Source: Solenopsis invicta (taxonomy: Eukaryota > Arthropoda > Insecta > Hymenoptera > Formicidae). From it: a stretch of 64,000 nucleotides of DNA. This document shows, in pieces, positions 39,431 to 52,265 of the stretch. The stretch spans positions 28,503,346 through 28,567,345 of the forward strand of contig NC_052667.1 in the NCBI RefSeq assembly GCF_016802725.1, read 5' to 3'. Both the position numbers and the translations under genes were made by a program. Numbering within the stretch: the first letter of the stretch is position 1; every line of letters begins with the position of its first letter. The notes beneath the pieces are model-generated. The model was not told the origin of the DNA and searched no databases. It was given only the letters and a program-made list of their open reading frames with translations.

Positions 39431-42400
39431 ACAGGACTGAGAGCGTGAAAATTCGTGGGCGATAAACGCCGCTGCTATGTCGTTAATCATTCTGTCTCTC
39501 GGTGGAAGGAGGGAAGGGAAGAAGGATCGTTGCGGCGTCGTGATTTCTCTCCGACAGCAAGAGCAGCGAGGAGTTAAGCTGCAACCTCGTTCGCGCGTTG
39601 CTGCTATTACTTGTTCACTCCTTTTTTTTAAATTTACGATATTTACTTTTTTTTTATACGAGCGCTTAATATTGAGTTCGACAAAGATTTAGGTCTTTTA
39701 TTGCGCGTTCGCGTTCCGATAGGGGCGAAAACGGCGGGACTCGTCGACCATATTGATCGATTGCAGAGAGGATAAAAGGCGCCTATATTAAGAATATGTG
39801 TTAAGCATTAATCGTAGCGCGACCGCATCGACCTACATTATGTATTCTAAGGGAAACAAAAAAATATTTCACGTCGATGCATTTCTAGAAATTGTACATG
39901 TTGCACAAAGTGGTTTAGAATTTATTTGGTCGATCGGTCGCCATTACTGTACATATCGTTATAAAAAAATAGCGATTATTTCTGAAACATATATAAGATT
40001 TTATACGTATTTTCTCTGCGCAACTTTTATCTTTGTTTTATTATTGAACGTTGAAAAATAATTACTTCAACGTTCGTATCTCGAGTTATTCAATTGTCTT
40101 TCGATTCGTTTTCTATTGATTTGATTATTCATTTCTAATGCCAATTTCCTGCATGTTTTTTGCGCGAGATAGGTGTATCTCAAATTTTTAAGATAAGACT
40201 CAATGGTAATTGAAAATGGTATTGACGTATATGAACTTGCTCGCAATTTAGATCATTTTATTGCTTCGATAAGTGCTTTATGTAAATCATGTTTAATATA
40301 TCGAGAATTTATATATAAATACTGAAACTCCCAGTAATATTGTGAATAACATATTTCATCGTGTTCGCCAGGAATTTAGCAAGTTTTATTAGAATTCTTT
40401 TGTTGTATAAATCGCCAATTTGCGATTAATGCATTTAGCAAATAAAGTAAATCCTCAGTTAGCGTGCCATATCTTTTTGAAACGCAAACTGGCAGAGTGC
40501 GTGTTGCTGATGTCGCGATCGACATTTCCATCTTCCAGACTGCATTTCTGCAGAAATAAAATGCAACTCTTGAAACGTAGGGGAATCCCTTTATAGAGAC
40601 TGAATATTTTTTATTTTTCCAATGCTTGAGAGTATCGGACGAACAGAAATAGCTCATGGGGATCCAGTGAATCAAGCTTGCATGACAATGGAACGTCACA
40701 CCCTCCTTCCACCCATAAGATAAAACATCCCACTTTTATTATCCGGATCGACTCTGATGCTGATGATATAAAAATTCTTGATTTATCCGTCTAAAGTGTA
40801 TCTTATTATCTCGAAGATTCTAACGACGAAAAGTCACGTTGCTATAAAGTGAAAGACGGATGCTACGTTTGACAAGCACAATTACTCACGACACGAAAAA
40901 GAAAAAAGAAGAAATATGTGGTTCCTCTTTGCCCCAAGAGCGGTATAATAGCGCGCACGCCTTAGCACGACAGAAATGATGCCATAATGTTGTATTAGAA
41001 AGCGAAAGGGAACACGCGAAAAGCGATATAAATGCGTATATATTCGTTCGTATCGGAATTTTTTTCCCACGGCGACATTCGTCACGCAATCGATCCGCAT
41101 CGCGGAGTCCACTTATTTATTAACATTTTTTCCCTCCACTTTACACGATGTTTCTGTGGCGATTTTGCCTTTCTGTCGTTCCCGTTTCTTTTCTATAACT
41201 TTTTTTTATGATCCTGCGCCGATTCTTGAATCTCTCTCTCTCTCTCTCTCTTTCTTTCCTGACAGTACGTGAGCGTCGTCTTTTCGCAGAATCCGATCCG
41301 TTGCGGAAAATCGGACACGTTGAAGTAATTAAAAGTATATCATGCCGATACTGCCATATATACTACGTAAGGAACAGCGATTTGGTACGAAACTCTCACG
41401 AATCCGCCTTATAATCACGTTGTTTGTCACTTCACGCCACTCTCGATCCCCATCATTTTGCAAATTTTGTCCTTTGTCCGTTTCTCCTCAGTTCATTCTC
41501 GTGTCTCTTACGTCCAGATGTGCTGATTACTATTATGAAAAGTGTATAGAATTTACTAAACGCCTTATTTATTTTATTACCGAGAATATTGTAACTCCCT
41601 CTCATCCACGGCAAATTTATTGTTTCGATTTATTCTTTGTTAAACATAGCATCATGGATTGTATTAACAATTTCTTTTCGGCATATCATAACTTTATTTG
41701 CATTTCAATCAATTAAAAATTACTTGTACGTAAACAAAGCCTCGAGATTTATTTGCGCTTTCAAACGACTCAATTTTACTAATTTTACTGAATTTTCTTT
41801 TAGTGTATTTAAATTTGGAACAGTACACATAGGAAATCAACCAATAAGGATAGTAATAAGAACATTAGTATAACGATAGTTAGATATAATGCCGATTATG
41901 ATCAAAGAAATATCCCTATTCTCCCTTTCGTAACTTATTAAATCGGTATTTTTTCATTATGTTTGTATCTTAATTTTCATCTTTTCTAATGTGGATCGAT
42001 TAGATTCCTCCAATACTTCACACGATTCTTTTATCAATCTACAACTTTTTAAAAACAGCATGTGTTACGGTTTATCTATAATTCTTTTTTTCTCCAGTAT
42101 CTCTCTTTCTCCTTCTCATCCTCTCGCCCTTTCCCCTCTCTTTCTCGGAAACTCTCGTGTGAAGTAAACGAGGAAAGACCTAGAAATTGGGGGCTCGTAA
42201 TCTTTATTAATAATCGTACATGATATAGATGAAATTGTTCGTTAGATAGTAATTAATTGACCTCGTGGTGTATCGCTTGCCTTAGCTCTTGCTAGCTTAT
42301 GCTTCACCATGCGGCCAATTAATGTCTGAGAGAAGAAATTAAGAGGGGAAGAAAAATAATAATTGTAATGAAATCATATTTTATAAGAAGACGTAATTCC

Positions 42401-44525
42401 GTAAGACAACTATAGCAATGAGAAGTCAGTCTAATACTAGACAAAGCCCATAGGCCAGGTGGACGAATGAAAATAATTTTAAAAGTGAATTAATATTTAA
42501 TAATAACGATAATATTAACAATGTTATTTTTTAAGTGTAAGTACTGTCATCCCATTGCTTCTCCTCTTCCTCCTCCTATTCCTACTCCTACTCCTTTTCC
42601 TCTTCTTCGTCCTCTTCCTCTTGTTCCCTAATTGATCTATTACATATATGTGTATATATCTCCGTCTATGCACGAACCCACAAAATACGTATATACATGT
42701 ATATGTACTTATATATACATAGATATATTCGCTCGCGCAACTGCGATAAAACGCATTTGTTTCGGTTTTTCTCACTAAAGTGTTTTATATTATTCTCCTA
42801 CGTTTTCTTTCTGAAATTTTAAATCAACTTCCTGCTATATATATGTATAATCGCATGATGATAACGAGCCACCAAGCATAAGCAGTTTCTTATTAAATGC
42901 AAAAAATGAAATATTCGTGTTATCGCTGTTGCGGACATCAAAGTAATTATTACGTTATTCTTAATTAACGGGAATTAATAATTGCACTATATTAGTATAA
43001 TAACAAACAATAATGTATGTCATCGCTCCTATTCTGTAAATAAATACTATACCGTCTAAGGAAACGCTATTTGAAAACTTTTTTGAGATGAGATGAACAT
43101 CTCTTCTATTTCATACAATTATGGAGTTCAGGGATTTTTAGAACCGTACACCGAAATAACGAAGGAAGATTATTTGCACTTTATTTGTATATCAAAATAT
43201 AGTATGTATTCATACCTTCGAGTTACATTAAATTGCTATGATATCCTCAAAGGTAAATCTGTAAATACACGTACTATAGGACATTTAACTGTAAAAATTA
43301 CATTTTTTTCTTTCATTAAGATTATCATTTGCAGAACAATACTTTGCATGTGCCCTTATTTCACATATACAATATTTATATTTCATAAAATATATCACTA
43401 TCAAAAATATCAATCACATTTTTAAAGATTGATTCATGAACGTAGAAAATACTTTATACGTAATACATAAAACAGAAACAATATTGATACAGATGCCAAT
43501 AAATGTACGTTTTCTTCAATACAAATACGTTTTCATCAATCTTATAAAAGTATTTCTGTTAAATTGCATCATGTCAAAATGTCTTTTAAAAGACAAACAT
43601 TTTAACATGAAACATCGAGACATCATACAGAATGATTCTCAATGATATCTCAATACTTCAGATAATCTTGAAGTTTCATATGAAAATAAGTCGCCCAAAC
43701 TTCTTTTTTTTCCAATTTAAATTTAAAAGTAATAAAAATGTCAAAGAGAATGTATGCGTGCATATGTAAACTTTAAACAATCTAAACAATTTATGTTCAT
43801 ATATTCTTTACTATCTCAATTATTCTTTTGTTTTAAATTTATTCCTGAAGCATTGATATATAACATACAAGAAACATCTTATATATATCTCCATATAATA
43901 TCAATATATCATATTATATTGTGCGATAATTATTTATATTACTTATATATTATATCATAGAAAGTGAACGAAATTTGTTATATTTGAAGCTCTTTTCTCA
44001 CTATAGCTATACAGAATTGATTCTTTTTCTTTACAATGTGTAAGAAAAATTAGTTTCTTTGTATGTTAACACTCGAATTTAGTAATATGAATTGCTAAAA
44101 TATATCGAAAATATATCGATCTTTTTATTATTCTCTTATTATTAGTAAATATACATTACGTTTACTTAGTATAAATTGATTAATTTATACAGCTATTTAC
44201 CGTTTTTGTATATTTTTTACTAATTCATAAAACTTCTGTATATTTTACTAATCCATATTATTGAGCGTATGTGATAGTTTGCAAAAGGATTGATTTATTT
44301 CAATTTATTCTACAAAAAAAAAATATTTTTAAATATTAATTTTTTTAACGTAATACTTTGACGTTTATAACTCAATATAACGATCATGAGACAGAGTATC
44401 TTTTAAAAAATTCATTAAATTTGTTGCAGTATTTGCAATTTATAATGATTAACTTGTTCCACATTGGAAATTATGCAAGATAGTTTTGTGTCTCTTAGTA
44501 ATGTAGGCATATATTTCCATGCAAA

Positions 44526-44531
44526 TTTATT
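44526..44531 (-). terminator. Candidate poly(A) signal for acyl-CoA oxidase
   Basis: AATAAA on the minus strand about 80 bases downstream of the acyl-CoA oxidase stop codon. It is the first canonical hexamer after the gene. Position and motif fit, but the cleavage site itself cannot be seen. Confidence 0.45.
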
Positions 44532-44611
44532 GAAATGAAATTAAAAAATGGCCTTATTCATTACGTTAATTAAACTTATTGGCTGACTCTTTTCTGACAA
44601 ACGCAATATGA

Positions 44612-47600
44612 CTATAAATTACTTTTAAGAAAAGGCTTGAGATATTTATGGAATGATTGATTAACACTCTCCTGATTTAAAGGACTTTTCATTACCTCAT
44701 CAAAAAGACGCTGATATACATTACCGTCATATGCACCGAGCGCAGATGCGAGAATCTCGTCGCGAATATCGAATCCATCAACGATACCGACAGCATTTGG
44801 ACGGATTGCAGCGAGCATCTCTTCGAAGCGTGCCTGGAGCGCCGGAACATCTTCATTATTCAGACAAGAAAACTGTAATTATAAAAAGCATTGTCATGTT
44901 AATGAAGTGATTCGGTATTTCGATAATTTCCGGTATACGATAATTGCAGTGACACTAACACGAAGGAAATCACCAAGTCGTTGCAATACCCAATATATCG
45001 AGTACAATTCACAAAGTTGTGTTAAAACATCGCGAAACTGTTTGGATACGGATGTCAATCTCTTGACATTCTCAACGAATCTCATCACCAAGAAAGCTCG
45101 GCAATGAGATTCTGCGCAATGTGCTAATTCAATGCTAGTTTGATTCCATGCGTCTTCTGGTGACACACCACTACGTATTCTGCGATCCATGTTTTTTGTC
45201 GCCAAACGAATTTTGCTATAAAAACACAAATTGCGATAATGCTGTTGCAATACTATCTTTCACTAACAAGTTTTTGAACAAATATCGATTACGTACGTAT
45301 ATATGCATACGCATATATACATATATTTACCCTGCAGCTACCGCTTGGTGTGCTTGTACAATACACGATAAAGTATTTTTCCAAGGACGTTGTTTTACTC
45401 CACGCGAAAGAACAACTAAATATTCGACAGTTGGCGGCAGTGGTTCACCGCCAACAGCTTGTCTCCAAGCTTTCACCAGATATCTAGCGGTTTGCAAGAG
45501 CAGAACCGTGTTTTCGCCTTCGTAAGTGCAAGTAGCAGTCACTAAACCATAAGTCGCTGGCAAGTTGCTCGCATCCATATAACCATGTCCACCACATGCC
45601 AATCGTAACTGCTCAATACCAGTAGCTCCGTCTGACGATGCAACTGCCTTTAGACAACATGCCAGCGCATGCAGCTGAAAAATATAATTTTATGTTTTTA
45701 GTAATAATGAAAATTATTTCAATTTTAAATAAATCTTTTTAATATACGAAATTTGAAACAGCAATCATTTCCACTCTTATAAATAAGGTATTTTACTATA
45801 CGTTACCTCAGGTAGTCTTTCTAGTTCTCCCTGATCTAATTCAGCTGTCACATTATTATACATCTCCCAAATCCAGTCGGCGCACATTCGAAATGCGAAA
45901 CATGCAGCAAGATTAGGAAACAATTTATATTGTTGTGTAACATAATCCATAATTTGTGATTCCGGCTCGCTGAAATAAATTTAAAAAACATTCTAAAATT
46001 ATATTAAGATGTAGAATTTTTTATGCAAAATTATACAAATTTACTACAATACATGGGTACTTTCTATTTAATGACGCAAGTCGATAAACATCGTTCTAAT
46101 TTTCTTGGTATTCAGTGAATAACAAAGATAAGACGCTTGTGTCACTAAATAGAAATGAAACTCTATATTGAAGTTACCAGGAAAAAAAATAAATTTGTTT
46201 AAGATCGCTGTCAAAATCCTAAAAATAAAACAGTTAAGTGTAAACAAAGTGTAATGCTATTTGTTAAAATTACAGTTTTGAATATTGATGTTTTAGTTTA
46301 TAATTGCTATACAATAGCTGACTGTTATATGGATTGAAAAAAAAAAGGATAAGCAAATTTTCGATAAGATATGTGACTTGTTTCAATATCTTTATAAAGA
46401 AGAGCAGGCAATATGTCTACCAATATAGAAAATAACCATATAAACTTTTGAAATTTTTTTGCTGATTATAGGTATTATCCTGTCAGTAATTTATTCTTTT
46501 ATTACTACGTACTCGGGTTTTATCTGACTCTGTCGTCTCACTGCACTATATCTAATAGCTATTGTCACTGCTTTTGACAGGTAATTCGAAATATCGCGTA
46601 CTAATACCACTCGAACGAACATCATTGTACCGTAAGTGAGTTTATCACTAGACGCTTTCACGTAAGTTCCATCCTCTAACACCTGAAAATTCGAATGATT
46701 AGACTTTTAAATTTCTCCATTAAACTTTCATTAAATAAAATATAATATGTAACGGACTCGCGAAATTGACAATAAAAGTTGAAAAAAGGCGGCTAAGGAC
46801 ACATATATCGGACAAGGTTCAAAAATTTTTAATTTTTGATTTTGTATTGTTACAAGTTATTAATTTTCCTTTATAGTCGAACCATATTCGATAAAGTTAT
46901 ACTTATTATTGGTTCTCATATTTTTAACATTTCACAAATAGAGCCTTCCACCTCGAGATCCCCAGCAAACTAATTTGTAGCGCTCATCTGTATATATAGT
47001 ATGCTGAAAATGGTTTCAAGATGTGAGCCGAAACATTATACATATTTTCATTTTTAAAAATTCTTTGAATTTTGATTCATTTACAATGATCATTTCCGCG
47101 GTTGATTCGTACTAATCGCCTTTATTTTCACTTTTATTTTCATTAAATAACTACTAATCGTAAATAATTTTACCCCTTCTCCCCCCCCCCTCTCTCCCAT
47201 TCCCTATTACCTGAGAATTTTTCATCAGCATATGCTCGCGCGGTATTCTGACGTTCTCGAAACCGAGAAAGCCATTATTAGTTGCATTCATTCCTAACTT
47301 GGTACCGATTTCACCAATCTTTATACCTGAGAATAAAGGTGAATCTTTTAACATGAATCATTTTATCGTTCACAAATGCAATATTGAATGAAATATAAAG
47401 TTTAAAAACGTAAAATGCATTTACGGTTTCATATACCTGGTAAAGGTTCATGAGTATCCTCGTCCCTAAGTTGCACGATAAAAGCATGGATACCTCTGCA
47501 TTCTCCTTTTGTATATAATTGTGCAACAACAATTGCATAATTTGCCGTATGACCCACTGAAAGTATTTTGTTTTCCATGAGGTTTGAGAGCAAAAATATG

Positions 47601-50600
47601 TTATTTTTGAACAAAAAAAATGACTTACAACCACCAGGCCACCATTTATATGATGTCAAAGTCGGGCTATTTAATATAAATTCTCTGGTTTCAGGATCGT
47701 AAGTCGCTGTAGTTTCCAAACCTCTAATAAATGTGCCATGGCCAAGCTCCGTCTAAGAATACATAGTTTTATTATTCTAAAGATTAAGCGGTTTTTAGAA
47801 TATTTTAATAAAAAAATGTATTAAAAATAAACCACGATATAAATGTGAGGACAGTAAGAAACATACTTGAGCATAAGTACCGATGATATCGCAATTCCAA
47901 GCCCTAGATATCCAATGTCCTTGCTGTTCGACAGTACCCTGTCCCATAACAGTCGGTATGAACATCACATAGTGCAGTGTCATCGGATTACCGTCCTTCA
48001 GTATCGCTGAGCCTAACATGCCTCCTAAAATTTGTCTACAGAGCACCACAGATGCTTTTGTCAACTAATGCTTATTTAGATTTGTAAGAGCTCACATTTA
48101 GCAAACATTTTTTCTTAGTGTGACATTGAACTTTTTAATTAGATTAAATATTTAATTTTATATTAAATATAAAATCAAATTCAATATTATTTTGAGTAAA
48201 TAATAATAAATATTTATAAATATCTATAAATAATAGTATCTTATTTGAAAAAATTATACTTGTAATTAAAATATTGAACTTTGATTTGAACATGTTATAT
48301 CGAATGTAAGATTCTCTCTCTTCTCTTTCAAAGTAATGACAAAACATTACATTATATATCTAAACATCTTACGAAAAAACTTCCATGCCGCCGTTTTCTG
48401 AGTCATGTATTTTCTGTAACACTCGACATCCTTTCATTATTGCATCTTCGTAAATTTCTTTGTGACTCTTGTATTTCGCAGGAATTTTGTCATGCAGAAG
48501 CGGATCACTTAAAAAGAAGTTTTCTGGAAATAATAGGCTCAAATTACTAATTGAAAGAAATTTAATTACGTTTTATGTTAACCAATACAAATTAATTTTG
48601 ACGAGTTATGCAAATCCAATCGATATGCTGACACATAATAAATAATTTAAATAGCCAAACTGATCAGATTAAATAATTAAAAAAAAAAAAAAAAAAACAA
48701 GTTTTAAATGAGCAGAACAAATTAAATGATTAAAATTTATATTTTTATGTAAAACCGCTTTTTATATAACTTCAAAAAAGTTTCGGATTAAAGTTTCTTG
48801 ATAAATTATGATTAGAATGCTACACACACTTCCAAACAATTCCATCAAAAGTTGCAAAACCAGTTTCCGAATAAGAATCAGAATCAATGAATTAGTAATG
48901 AATATTATTCAAAGAGAAACTTTTTGCGACTCTTGAATTATTCATTTGCATAATCCTTGATGTGAATTAATAGATATTTGCTTTATTATCCGTAAATGAA
49001 TTTGTTATAGATTGATTTTTGGAAGTAGCATTTAATTAAAAATAACGTAAAACAAAAATGCATTTTTCAATATGCCTGCATTAAAAGTTGTCTCGCTTTA
49101 ACTTAAAATATGAAAATTTTTCAGCGAAAAATGGAAGAAAGAAATATTATTGTTTCAATCAATTTAATATATTTGTCTTTATGTCGCCAGAATAATGATT
49201 TTTCTGCAAATCATTCACATATAATTCGCGTCAGTATTAATAACAACAACGGTAAGATAAACGTAATTAGTTAAGTGTAAAGTCTAATATGGAAATATGA
49301 CATTCAAGATAATTCATCTTGAACATTGAACCGAATAGCTGCGCATGCTTGTGGAAAATTCTGTATATTTATTGGCTCTTATAAACTCATAAGGACTCAA
49401 CCGTAAAGTACACAGTAAAACTTAAGAGGTAAGCGAATTCAACTATTCACAGTCAAAAACTTGGGCCATAATGTAAGCGATTGCTGCTAATTCAAAATGT
49501 TAATTATCTTGTGGTTTTCGTCTTATTTTTCAAGCTTTTATACGCTATAAACTTTGAACGTAATAAAATAAACACAAATAAAAAATTATGGAAATTAATG
49601 ATGGAAAAATAATAAAGCTAAACAAGCTCTTTACTGATGCAAACGTCATCAAATGAATTTGTTTACGTAGCAGTAGCAAGATTCTGTAAACGTTCTTGCA
49701 AAATGCGAGATAATAGCGATAAAATAATATAGAAATTTTCAACTAATCACAAGTATCTTTATAATTACACGATTATTATGCAGCTTTTTTATCACATGCA
49801 ATATCTGCGCAACGATATAACTACATAACGATATCAATACTGTCGTTAAGAGTTACAGAATTTCGATGCAGCAGAGACAGGAAGTAACAAGTTGCTAATA
49901 ACGCTGTTATTGTTACTTTTACATAATAATGATTTGATAACGACGTTACAAGTTTTCATAATTGTAATGGTAGCACTAAATTTAGAATGATCTCTTTTAA
50001 TAAGTAACTCATTATCGTTGTGCTTCACTCATTAAAAGAAAAAGTAAATTGTAACTTTACGTAACGAGTCGAAGTAACATATTACACCTGTATTCGTTAC
50101 GTAACGACTTAACTAACGGCTTACTTTTTTCAATATTGCGCAATGGTAAAGGGTTACTAAACTAAAGTGATTATTTCAATTTTAGCGTTACCATTACTAT
50201 TATGAAAAATTATAATGTCATTATCAAAGCGTTATTATAAAAAAAATAAAAGTAACGATGATTCATTACTTGTAACGCTTTTTTAATTCCTATCCCTGCA
50301 TCGATAGCGATAAAATTCTTTTATTATTCGAATACATGTTCTGATAACAATTTCATAAAAACAATTAATATTTAACAATAGAATACAGATAATTTCATAT
50401 ACAATATTTATTATTTACGAGAAGCAAACTGTCATTTTTGACATTTCTTTTAGAAACGTATAGCACTAGTTTTATGTTTTGCATAAAGATTACTAAATAT
50501 TGTTATGATAAAAAAGATTGGTACGTACCGATGGAAAAGAAAAAACAAAAAACAATTTGAAATAAAAGTATGCAAAACCGCTGCGTTGGAGATTGTTGCA

Positions 50601-51422
50601 ATGTTATAATAACGTTTTACGTCTTACATAAAGATTACTAAATATTGTCACGATAAAAAAGATTGGTGCGTACCGATGAAAATGAAAAAAACAAAAAACA
50701 ATTTTTTTGAAATAAAAGTATGCAAGACCGCTAGCGTTAGAGATTGCTGCAATGTTATAATAATAACGTTCTAATGTTAAAATCGTGCAACAAATATTTT
50801 TACAGCGTTTTTGTGCATTTATAATTGTATGTTTCTGTGCTGTATGGCTGCGGCGTACTTTAGAACGCACTTTTGATGATTATTATTTAAAGATTTTTCA
50901 TTGACTAATTGTAGCCGATACGAGCAGAAACCACGAGAAGTACCACTAATTAAATTAAAAGGAAACCGTGATCTTAAAAATCTAAAGTTACTTTTTTTTA
51001 AAAGATTTAAAAAAAAGCATCAAACATGTATGTAAGAGAGAAAGAAAGAGGGAGAGAGAGTGTGCGTGTGCGTGCATGCGTGTGTATGTGTGTGTGTGGG
51101 GGGGGGAGCGTACCTCTACAAATAAATCATTGTAATAAATCATATCTTTAATCTCCTTTAAAAAAATAATGATATCACAAAAGAATATAGTCTAACTCAC
51201 GATCTCTTCTTTTGATTCTATAACCTTTCGGTGATTATTTTCGATAAATTCTTTAACCATATAAAAGAAATGTTGAAGAATCTATAAAATCAGAAATGTT
51301 GAAAAATCTATTTCTGATCGTTCATGACTGACATTATAGGTTCTATTTGATATGCTTATAATTTCAAAAAGTATTATAGCTTCCATTATTTTGCATATTA
51401 GGATTTTTATTTCTAAATTAAT

Positions 51423-51466
<44 letters not shown>

Positions 51467-52265
51467 CATACATACATACGAATAAAATATCTGATATTTG
51501 AAAACATTTCTTTAATAATTGCAAGAAATTGAAAAAGAGTGCTGGGTAAAGTACAAACTCTCGCGCCTTTCACACTTTTCCCACTATTCAACACGTATTC
51601 CCAGAAATATCATAGAAAGTTGTAAGCCTTTACATCTGCTTACATTGTAACTGCAGGTCATTCGCGTTTTATAAAAAATTGCTCATTGCAATTTACGATT
51701 GTTTGCGTGAAAGTAGATTAATGACTACATTCATTTATTAAGTATTTATTTAGTTATCCGTTTATGTTTTTCATTTGCTCGTGCGACAGATAATATTAAA
51801 AGTGTAGAGAAATATTATAAGAATAAGATAGAAATAAACTGAAGAATGAATGTACAAGCATGCATAGCTTTTATGAGTTAAAGACATTCCGAGGCGGAAT
51901 ATGACATACAAGATTCAATGTGTTATCGCGAAGAAGTGAGTAATAGCTGATAAATAGCCGGAACGATTAATTGAAGTCCAGCGATTGGGCGTTGACATTT
52001 TGCGCAGACGTTCGCGGCGAGAAGAAAAGGAGAGAGTAAACCAGTAAACCAGTAAACCATGCCACGCCACGCCATGTGACGTGATGTAATTAGGCCTCGT
52101 GTCTAGCATGCGCGAATTAATCAGTGCGAAGGTGTGAACCGACGAACCTAGTTCGCGCCGATGCTGTGTCTTCTCCGCATTGCCGTCCCAGAAACTCGTG
52201 AGTTCCGCGGGATTGAAGCTGCATCTCTCGCGCTCGCGCCGCAGATCCGCGTTTATGGTCTCCAT
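44612..52265 (-). CDS. ACOX1: Peroxisomal acyl-coenzyme A oxidase, complete, 11 exons
   Basis: FAD enzyme that oxidises acyl-CoA to trans-2-enoyl-CoA with release of H2O2, the first step of peroxisomal beta-oxidation. Exons in coding order: 52265-52148, 48523-48373, 48035-47897, 47752-47629, 47556-47437, 47326-47211, 46682-46513, 45969-45807, 45674-45331, 45215-44960, 44872-44612. All phases match and give about 653 residues, the usual family length. Landmarks: N-terminal NADLRRERERCSFNP, the FAD/substrate segment GTYAQTELGHGT (about 131-142), SYKWWPGG, LACGGHGY, and CTYEGENTV (about 416-424) holding the catalytic-base glutamate. The start at METIN matches the family N-terminus; an in-frame ATG lies 18 codons upstream. 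The C-terminus is Ser-Asn-Leu, a non-standard variant of the SKL-type peroxisomal signal. Intron 1 is 3.6 kb and carries repeats; all other introns are under 900 bases. Confidence 0.95.
49863..50304. mobile_element. Inverted-repeat element in ACOX1 intron 1
   Basis: The left end reads TCGATGCAGCAGAGACAGGAA and the reverse complement of the right end is TCGATGCAGGGATAGGAA, followed on both sides by similar GTAAC/GTTAC-rich sequence (for example TTGTTACTTTTA and TCGTTACTTTTA). The interior is rich in GTTAC and GTAAC and has a GTTACGTAACG palindrome near 50,096. No transposase frame is present, so it looks like a non-autonomous DNA element or long foldback. CAGGG-like ends recall hAT elements, but no clear 8-bp target duplication is seen. 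Confidence 0.55.
50474..50770. repeat. Imperfect tandem duplication, about 145-bp unit
   Basis: Two consecutive units share CATAAAGATTACTAAATATTG (21 bases apart from one end base), GATTGGTRCGTACCGATG, GAAATAAAAGTATGCAA and GATTGYTGCAATGTTATAAT in the same order. The anchor motif starts at 50,482 and again at 50,627. Small indels in the A-rich stretch separate the copies. It lies in ACOX1 intron 1 on non-coding DNA. Confidence 0.85.
51425..51460. repeat. (CA)n dinucleotide microsatellite
   Basis: About eighteen CA units in ACOX1 intron 1, running into TATATACATACATACATA. Confidence 0.95.
52036..52059. repeat. Three copies of the octamer GTAAACCA
   Basis: Three perfect consecutive copies, about 90 bases inside intron 1 of the acyl-CoA oxidase gene, downstream of its first exon. 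Confidence 0.9.

Larger units (their letters stand above)
38475..44611. other. Probable syndecan 3' UTR and intergenic DNA
   Basis: No coding sequence is recognisable. The first part is a likely 3' UTR of syndecan. It carries a poly-C then (CA)n tract at about 38,708-38,756 and a long (TA)n run at about 39,340-39,430. From roughly 39.8 kb the DNA becomes AT-rich. An AATAAA at 43,039-43,044 is one possible syndecan poly(A) signal among several; transcript data would be needed to choose. A pyrimidine-rich (CTCCT)-type tract lies near 42,550-42,630. Confidence 0.5.

Noticed and set aside
43093..43425. A 110-codon plus-strand frame in the AT-rich DNA after syndecan.
   Set aside because: Ile/Tyr/Phe-rich translation typical of AT-rich non-coding DNA, no family match, in the probable 3' UTR or intergenic region.
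47154..47210. Extension of an ACOX1 exon past QVI into a Gly/Arg-rich tail.
   Set aside because: A GTAATA donor at the exon end and a matching phase-0 acceptor at 46,682 restore the conserved oxidase sequence; the tail is intron.
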